The position numbers and the translations under genes were made by a program. 64,000 nt of DNA from Clostridia bacterium (lineage in GTDB: Bacteria; Bacillota; Clostridia; Acetivibrionales; DSM-2933), in contig JAOAEJ010000017.1 in the NCBI GenBank assembly GCA_026416815.1, positions 36,545-100,544 on the forward strand, written 5' to 3'. The notes under the pieces are model-generated. The model did not search any database and was not told where the DNA came from. It was given only the letters and a program-made list of their open reading frames with translations. Of this stretch, positions 59,568-64,000 are shown piece by piece (within the stretch, counting starts at the first letter, position 1; every line of letters begins with the position of its first letter).

Positions 59568-59590
59568 GTCAACAGAACCGTCCCCTTGAC
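59568..59590. repeat. REP palindrome at the RAYT 5' side
   Basis: GTCAACAGAACCGTCCCCTTGAC, in the opposite orientation to the copy at 58736-58758. It overlaps the 3' end of the truncated IS open reading frame and supplies that frame's last residues. Confidence 0.75.
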
Positions 59591-59817
59591 ATCCGGACCA
59601 TTGTTTTTAAGCCGCCAATCCTTGTTTCGCCTAGTATCTCGGGATTAATACCAAGGAATTGGACAATATCTTTCGGTAAATTTCCTTGCATTAGTGCATT
59701 CCAGAATTCTTTTTTGAATTCTGCTGAGAAGTGAACAATGCTTGGTGATACATCCAGAACATACTTGTTTTTCCTTAACTCGGACATTTCTTCTGGGGTA
59801 AATTTCTTATTTGCCAT
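59569..59817 (-). pseudogene. Truncated N-terminal ORF of an IS3-type element (helix-turn-helix protein)
   Basis: 82 residues, from ATG 59817 with GGAGG 5 nt upstream. It starts MANKKFTPEEMSELRKNKYV and contains VHFSAEFKKEFWNALMQG, which resembles the first ORF of clostridial two-ORF transposases that start with a recruitment helix-turn-helix. It stops early because the REP palindrome and RAYT unit lie across it (the last residues SRGRFC are read from the REP). No second ORF with a DDE domain follows. It is best read as an IS element cut by the RAYT/REP insertion. Confidence 0.65.
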
Positions 59818-59881
59818 ATGTGCCTCCAATTCAACTACGTTTATTGTAATATGCATATGAATTGAAGTCAAAAACTGCTCT

Positions 59882-60030
59882 TGTCCAGAATATAGGGTTT
59901 TGAAAACATACATGTCCGAAGAACAGGGATTCCACAAAATCCATTGTTCAATATGTAGGGTTTTTACAAAAACCTAATGTCTAATGGAAAGGGTTTTGAA
60001 AACCCGAAGTGTCCAATCTATAGGGTACAT
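59882..60030. repeat. Five degenerate ~32-bp direct repeats, likely IS terminal transposase sites
   Basis: Units start at 59882, 59913, 59945, 59978 and 60010 (spacing 31, 32, 33, 32). Each opens with TGTCC or TGTTC/TGTCT, then an A-rich part and (A)GGG; units 1, 3 and 4 also contain a small palindrome of the GGGTTTT/AAAACCC type. They directly precede the truncated IS reading frame. The arrangement looks like iterated transposase-binding sites at the end of the element. There is no spacer sequence of CRISPR type. Confidence 0.6.
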
Positions 60031-60052
60031 TATATTATGAAGTCCTTTCATT

Positions 60053-60081
60053 CAAAAAAATGGGATGATAAAACAATCCCA
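60053..60081 (-). terminator. Intrinsic terminator after the putative immunity gene
   Basis: TGGGAT (60061-60066) with ATCCCA (60076-60081) and seven T on the minus strand after the stem. It lies 40 bp beyond the stop codon. Confidence 0.7.
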
Positions 60082-60120
60082 AACTTAGTAATGGGAAGGG
60101 TTTAAAGCTGCTTCCCCGGA

Positions 60121-60453
60121 TTATTGAGCAATTACAGACCAGATTATTTTTTGAAACGTACATTTTTCTGCGTCCTCTATAGCTTCCTGCATTGACAAGA
60201 ACCCACCCCTATATATTGGAAATTTGCCTTTTTCCTGAATTGATTCTTGCAATACATAATAACATTCTATTTCTTTATCATTCGCAATATCTGGTGCATC
60301 TTCATAATCACCAGTTCCATAAAGTATATGCCATTTAACAATTCTAACTTTGCATTCGATGCAATCATTGTATCTCCATATTCCTTCTTTCGAAATCTCT
60401 GCATTTTCAAACATATTTAGCCAATCCTTTCTGCTAGTACTAATTTCAATCAT
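60121..60453 (-). CDS. Putative immunity protein for the orphan Rhs toxin tip
   Basis: 110 residues with no recognised family. It is acidic, small and cytosolic (no signal or membrane helix). It starts 24 bp after the stop of the orphan toxin tip, the position where immunity genes lie in Rhs and other polymorphic toxin loci. The call rests on that position, not on sequence. It lacks a strong ribosome site. Confidence 0.55.
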   Translation of the reverse strand: MIEISTSRKDWLNMFENAEISKEGIWRYNDCIECKVRIVKWHILYGTGDYEDAPDIANDKEIECYYVLQESIQEKGKFPIYRGGFLSMQEAIEDAEKCTFQKIIWSVIAQ

Positions 60454-60477
60454 ATATTTATAAAGCTTATAAAAACA

Positions 60478-61365
60478 TTAGGGGTTTGTTGTCCAATGTG
60501 CAGCAGGACTATTGTAGGGAACTATATTACCATTTACATCTATTGATGGTCCTGTTCCGCCTCTGCCTGGCCCTGCCACAGGTAAATGTCCATGTCCATG
60601 GTTAGCCCCAGGATTACTTGCATGTCCATTAGGATTATTCCTCTGGTAAGCAGAACCATTAGGATATGTTGTTTGTGTATCTAGTCCCCTATATCCACCA
60701 GAAGTAAATCCTCCACCTTTAGGACTTATCATACCATTGCCTCTAGGATCAACATATATCGTCCCTACTTCATATCCTGTTTTAGTATCTATTGTTGGGC
60801 CTGGCTGAGTTCCAGTCTTTGGCGTTTTACCTGGAGAAAGTAATTTCTGACCATTACCTGCCGCCTCACCAACAAACCCTGGCAATCCAAAACTTCCATG
60901 CTCTTCCACTAAGAAATTCTTTAATAAGCCAGTACCACTCTGAATGGTAGGAACTTTTACTTTTGCAGGTAGCCTTACAGCACCGGAGAACAATACCGAT
61001 TCCGCTGTATGTCCTGCTACTCCTCCTAAGTACTCCGCCTTCTGATTTGCATTACCTTTTATTAACCCATTATATGCTTCTGAGCCAATATCATATAATT
61101 TTACAAATGCATTCTGTTTTAATGGATTAACGTTGTCTATTACAGCCTGACCATATGTACCTATTGGGTTATTTGCAAATTGCTTGACTAGCTGAATTTT
61201 TGTATCAACTACTTTGCCTTTTGCACCGTCAATAAAGCTTGAAACAACATTTTTATTACTTTTAACTGCTACAGTATTAGTTTCTTTCTTTGCAAGGTTT
61301 TTATTAACCTGTTCCTTTATCTTTTTAGCCTGCCTTAATTCATCGTAAGAAAAAACGGTCATCAC
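60478..61365 (-). CDS. Orphan Rhs-type toxin tip (polymorphic toxin type 24-like C-terminus)
   Basis: 295 codons. The first ~160 residues repeat almost exactly those of the upstream Rhs tip (EQVN-NLAKKETNTVAV through FLVEEHGS-GLPG). The C-terminal ~130 residues differ and carry GNGMISPKGG, DTQTTYPNGSAYQR, HASNPGANHGHGHLPVAG and GTGPSIDVNGNIVPYNSPAAHW, which I recall from the polymorphic toxin type 24 domain; that naming is from memory. It begins at GTG 61365 without a ribosome site, so it is probably a silent cassette used to replace the tip of the main Rhs gene by recombination in the shared segment. Confidence 0.7.
   Translation of the reverse strand: MMTVFSYDELRQAKKIKEQVNKNLAKKETNTVAVKSNKNVVSSFIDGAKGKVVDTKIQLVKQFANNPIGTYGQAVIDNVNPLKQNAFVKLYDIGSEAYNGLIKGNANQKAEYLGGVAGHTAESVLFSGAVRLPAKVKVPTIQSGTGLLKNFLVEEHGSFGLPGFVGEAAGNGQKLLSPGKTPKTGTQPGPTIDTKTGYEVGTIYVDPRGNGMISPKGGGFTSGGYRGLDTQTTYPNGSAYQRNNPNGHASNPGANHGHGHLPVAGPGRGGTGPSIDVNGNIVPYNSPAAHWTTNP
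60870..61352 (-). repeat. Duplicated Rhs tip segment, copy in the orphan cassette
   Basis: About 480 bp nearly identical to 62262-62752. It covers the coding sequence just before the toxin-specific part in both genes. Differences are scattered single bases. Confidence 0.85.
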
Positions 61366-61405
61366 ATAGACAACCGCTTTAACATACTAACAATAATAAC
61401 CGCTC

Positions 61406-61903
61406 TTACCCTAATGGACTCCATAATTCTCCGTCCAAAAGATAATCAATATGATCTCTCCAGTGATTACACTCTTCTATGTTTTTTGAAATAGATGGTA
61501 TTATGTTTATTAGATTCTTTTCCTCCTCTTTTGATAAATGCAAAAGAACGAAATTCTCACAATCATCAACTGCTAATTCTGCTTTATATAACTCATCATT
61601 TAAAAAATACATATGAGTAATACCGCTATCAATTTTATATGAAGAAGTAGCTATCTGTTCCCATATTCTCTTATCTGTAGACCATAACCTATATCCCTTG
61701 AGATTAGAGTCTGGGTCTGGAAAATTTTCTTCAACAATTCTACTATACTTCCCAAAGCAGCTTTCTATCTGTTGAATGCTTAGTTCTGTGTATATCCTTA
61801 TGTTGTTACAGTTACAACTAAGCCATTTAAAGAGTGCACCCCATTTATAATCTGTAAATTTTCCTTTTTTATCAACTACACCAATATAAAGGACATTTAT
61901 CAT
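61406..61903 (-). CDS. Putative immunity protein for the main Rhs tip
   Basis: 165 residues, acidic, soluble, family not recognised. It starts 16 bp after the stop of the Rhs tip and has an AGAGGAG ribosome site 10 nt before ATG 61903. By position it should neutralise the toxin encoded upstream. It is unrelated by eye to the other putative immunity protein, as expected if each binds a different toxin. Confidence 0.6.
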   Translation of the reverse strand: MINVLYIGVVDKKGKFTDYKWGALFKWLSCNCNNIRIYTELSIQQIESCFGKYSRIVEENFPDPDSNLKGYRLWSTDKRIWEQIATSSYKIDSGITHMYFLNDELYKAELAVDDCENFVLLHLSKEEEKNLINIIPSISKNIEECNHWRDHIDYLLDGELWSPLG

Positions 61904-61918
61904 AAAACAATTTCTCCT

Positions 61919-63043
61919 CTATTTTTTATTTAGTGTTGGCAGAAGGTCTCCTGGAGCAAATGTTCCCCCGCCTGGTATGGCTGGAGTATTAGGGTCTAGG
62001 TTAGGTATTCTAAAGTCTATGGGTTTTGTCTTCCCTGGTGGTGGAAAATCAGATTGTTTTTTCACGTGGTAATGATTGCCATCAAAATGGTCTTCACCTC
62101 CGTGGTTTGGGTGGTATTCTACTTTATAGTTCTTTCCTCCAGCCTCAACTTCGTAAATTATTTTACCGTCTGGTTGTACTTTTTTAGTCATTCCAGGATA
62201 ATTCTCCGGAAACATCTTATTAGGATCGCTAGGGAAACGTGGTTGATTTATTCCACCTTTACTTGCCCCACCAACAGACCCAGGCAACCCTATACTTCCA
62301 TGCTCTTCTACTAAGAAATTCTTTAATAGGCCAGTACCACTCTGAATGGTAGGAGCTTTTACTTTTGCAGGTAGTCTTATAGCACCAGAGAACAATACCG
62401 ATTCCGCTGTATGTCCTGCTACTCCTCCTAAGTACTCCGCCTTCTGATTTGCATTACCTTTTATTAAACCATTATATGCTTCTGAACCAATATCATATAA
62501 TTTTACAAATGCATTCTGCTTTAATGGATTGGCGTTATCTATCACAGCTTGAACATATGTACCTATTGGGTTATTTGCAAACTGCTTGACTAGCTGAACT
62601 TTTGTATCAACTACTTTGCCTTTTGCACCATCAATAAAGCTTGAAACAACATTTTTATTACTTTTAACTGCTACAGTATTAGTCTCTTTCTTTGCTAGGT
62701 TCTCATTAACCTGTTCCTTTATCGTTTGAGCCTGTCCTAATTCCTCATAAGTCGGTGCTACTTTTTCCTTTTCCGCAGTTCTAGCTGCTGCCGGAAGCTG
62801 TGTAGATATCTTCTTAATTGTTTCGGTACTCTTCCTCTGCTGTACTTGCTTCTGTATTTGTTTGGCTTGCTTTATCTCTTTTACACTAACTTCGTACTGG
62901 TTCCATGGTGCATGACCTGTAGGGTCCAGGTACATTATCGGCTCGTTGTTGCAGTAGGTGTACAGGTTGAGTGATAGAGGATCATTCGGGTCACCTCTAT
63001 AAGTATCCTCTTGCAGGAATCTAGCCGTTTTCGGGTCATACAT
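61919..63043 (-). CDS. C-terminal tip of an Rhs/YD-repeat toxin, 5' part lost
   Basis: 374 codons. The beginning is the end of the Rhs core (YDPKTARFLQEDTYRGDPND, then LSLNLYTYCNNEPIMYLDPTGH), which normally ends a barrel of more than 1000 residues. Next comes a Lys/Gln-rich stretch, the duplicated ~160-residue segment, then a unique ~115-residue C-terminus with a His-rich motif (HPNHGGEDHFDGNHYHV), possibly a metal-dependent nuclease. The upstream part is missing: within ~120 bp the IS110-family gene begins on the same strand. So this is a truncated Rhs gene; its ATG 63043 is probably not a natural start. Confidence 0.82.
   Translation of the reverse strand: MYDPKTARFLQEDTYRGDPNDPLSLNLYTYCNNEPIMYLDPTGHAPWNQYEVSVKEIKQAKQIQKQVQQRKSTETIKKISTQLPAAARTAEKEKVAPTYEELGQAQTIKEQVNENLAKKETNTVAVKSNKNVVSSFIDGAKGKVVDTKVQLVKQFANNPIGTYVQAVIDNANPLKQNAFVKLYDIGSEAYNGLIKGNANQKAEYLGGVAGHTAESVLFSGAIRLPAKVKAPTIQSGTGLLKNFLVEEHGSIGLPGSVGGASKGGINQPRFPSDPNKMFPENYPGMTKKVQPDGKIIYEVEAGGKNYKVEYHPNHGGEDHFDGNHYHVKKQSDFPPPGKTKPIDFRIPNLDPNTPAIPGGGTFAPGDLLPTLNKK
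62262..62752 (-). repeat. Duplicated Rhs tip segment, copy in the main tip
   Basis: Partner of 60870-61352. The same order of conserved words is encoded (NNPIGTY, QNAFVKLYDIGSEAY, YLGGVAGHTAESVL). Confidence 0.85.
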
Positions 63044-63163
63044 CCCTTATTCAAGTAATAAATCTACCCTAAAGTAAAGCCCCTTGTTATCAGGGCTTAC
63101 TCTAGAGACTTTAATATTGCAGAAATATATAGCTTTCAATGTCCATCTGTTGACTTAATTTTA
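63044..63163. other. Junction between IS110 3' end and Rhs remnant
   Basis: About 120 bp. The Rhs frame upstream of its GGGATG start codes nothing like an Rhs core, so the insertion border lies close to 63045-63050. I see no terminal inverted repeat, in keeping with IS110 elements. Confidence 0.5.
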
Positions 63164-64000
63164 TCACTCTGCCTTACTCTTGGGAAGTACTGGGTGAATG
63201 TACTCGGTCTTGTTTTTCATCATACCATAGATAATATTTATCAGCCTACGCATTACGCATATGGTTGCTTGGTGCTGCGTTTTACCTTGTGACATTTTAC
63301 GCTGATAATACTCAAAGAAAAGTTCATTTACAGGCTTGTTTTTGTTCCTTCCTTGGTTTACGTTTCTAGCTGCTAGGTTGTGTATTATGCGGTATAGGTG
63401 TCGGTTTCCCTGCCTGCTCTTGAATTTCCTGTCTTTCTCCCCGGATGAATATGTTACCGGGGCTATCCCTGCGTATTTAGCGAGTTTATCGGCTGATGAA
63501 AACCTCCCGATTTCTCCTATCTCCGCAACTAACGAAGCAGCGGTTACTAGGTCAATTCCTATCATGGTTTCCAGCTTGTAGCCTAGGCGTGACATTATGC
63601 TTTTTATCTCCTGCTCAATTTTATCTATTTCTTGAATACTGCTTTTTAACTGCTTTATACAGCTTGTAACCATAAAATCACGGCTTTCCTGATATTCTGT
63701 AGTAGTGTCTCCGTCCTTCTCAACCAGTGACAATATTTGTTCCGCTTTCTTTATTGAGAAAAAGCCACTACTAGGCTTTTGCAGGAATTCTCCCAATTCC
63801 TCAACTGTAACCCCTCTAAGCTTTGACGGCGAGGGGTATTTCTCCCAAAACTCTAACGCTGAATTACAGTCAAATACTGAAAAGAAACGCCTATAGCTTG
63901 GATAATGGTGTACAATATTAGTGTGGAGTTGATTCTTTAAAGCTGTAGAAGCCTTTACAATGGCATTCCTTCTGCCGACAAGCATTGATAAAGTCCAATA
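63164..64000 (-). CDS. IS110-family transposase, N-terminus outside window
   Basis: The frame remains open to base 64000, so only the C-terminal ~278 residues are seen. The second IS110 domain is clear (Transposase_20 type): IGIDLVTAASLVAEIGEI, SSADKLAKYAGIAPV, then KFKSRQGNRHLYRIIHNLA with the conserved serine/arginine region. The DEDD catalytic domain lies outside. IS110 elements act with a bridge RNA encoded in their ends; the ~120 bp between this stop and the Rhs remnant may include the end of the element. It probably inserted into the Rhs gene. Confidence 0.88.
   Translation of the reverse strand, partial: YWTLSMLVGRRNAIVKASTALKNQLHTNIVHHYPSYRRFFSVFDCNSALEFWEKYPSPSKLRGVTVEELGEFLQKPSSGFFSIKKAEQILSLVEKDGDTTTEYQESRDFMVTSCIKQLKSSIQEIDKIEQEIKSIMSRLGYKLETMIGIDLVTAASLVAEIGEIGRFSSADKLAKYAGIAPVTYSSGEKDRKFKSRQGNRHLYRIIHNLAARNVNQGRNKNKPVNELFFEYYQRKMSQGKTQHQATICVMRRLINIIYGMMKNKTEYIHPVLPKSKAE

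Noticed and set aside
59882..60030. CRISPR-like array (about 32-bp period)
   Set aside because: The whole unit is repeated and degenerate, there are no unique spacers and no cas genes; better explained as IS end repeats.

Overview
The window is low-GC DNA from a spore-forming, flagellated Gram-positive bacterium of the class Clostridia. The evidence is the gene set: SpoIID, SpoIIQ-like and SpoIIID sporulation proteins, Mbl, flagellar rod/hook proteins, S-layer homology (SLH) proteins with very long secreted architectures, AGGAGG ribosome sites, and frequent GTG/TTG starts. The starch-degrading secretome and SLH/fibronectin proteins suit a polysaccharide-degrading clostridium. I cannot name the species from sequence alone. 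Almost every gene lies on the minus strand; the one clear plus-strand gene is a DUF2161 gene at 8382-9125.

Layout. (1) 1-1349: end of an exopolysaccharide operon (Wzz-type chain-length protein, then a tyrosine kinase cut by the window edge). (2) 2074-3949: two-gene ABC exporter. (3) 4186-15923: a conserved housekeeping/sporulation block, in transcription order ywmB, murA, spoIID, spoIIQ-like, spoIIID, mbl, flhO, flhP, a FlgJ-like rod protein, a phosphodiester glycosidase and fabZ. It largely matches the order known from Bacillus subtilis. The DUF2161 gene is inserted on the opposite strand between mbl and flhO. (4) 16515-28260: three SLH/fibronectin surface proteins in one probable operon, plus a copper-amine-oxidase-like stalk protein. 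(5) 28717-47584: a 4715-residue SLH protein with three families of tandem domains, an Fn3-SLH protein upstream in the same probable operon, and a secreted SGNH hydrolase. (6) 47793-55851: three secreted alpha-amylases with starch-binding modules; they share promoter layout, operator-like motif and terminator stem. (7) 56433-64000: an accessory region with a chemotaxis receptor, a REP-associated tyrosine transposase (RAYT) with REP palindromes and a REPIN-like element, an IS remnant with five ~32-bp direct repeats, an Rhs toxin tip with an orphan toxin/immunity cassette, and an IS110-family transposase that appears to have cut the Rhs gene.

How the parts fit. Regions 4-6 read as a cell-surface and extracellular programme: SLH proteins held on the wall, a possible surface hydrolase, and freely secreted amylases (no SLH or dockerin module is visible on the amylases). 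The two SLH operons carry a nearly identical 18-19 bp motif upstream, one copy of which fits a flagellar-type (sigma-D) promoter. Region 7 is a recombination hot spot in which toxin-tip exchange, RAYT/REP spread and IS insertions overlap.

Most striking non-coding signals: a three-way-junction-like element (16095-16224), a long nested hairpin (1881-1973), a GC-rich three-hairpin block (28403-28528), a two-copy hairpin-plus-tail repeat (8299-8363 and 14984-15057), and the 32-bp periodic array (59882-60030). All coordinates and repeat counts were derived by eye, so domain borders are approximate.
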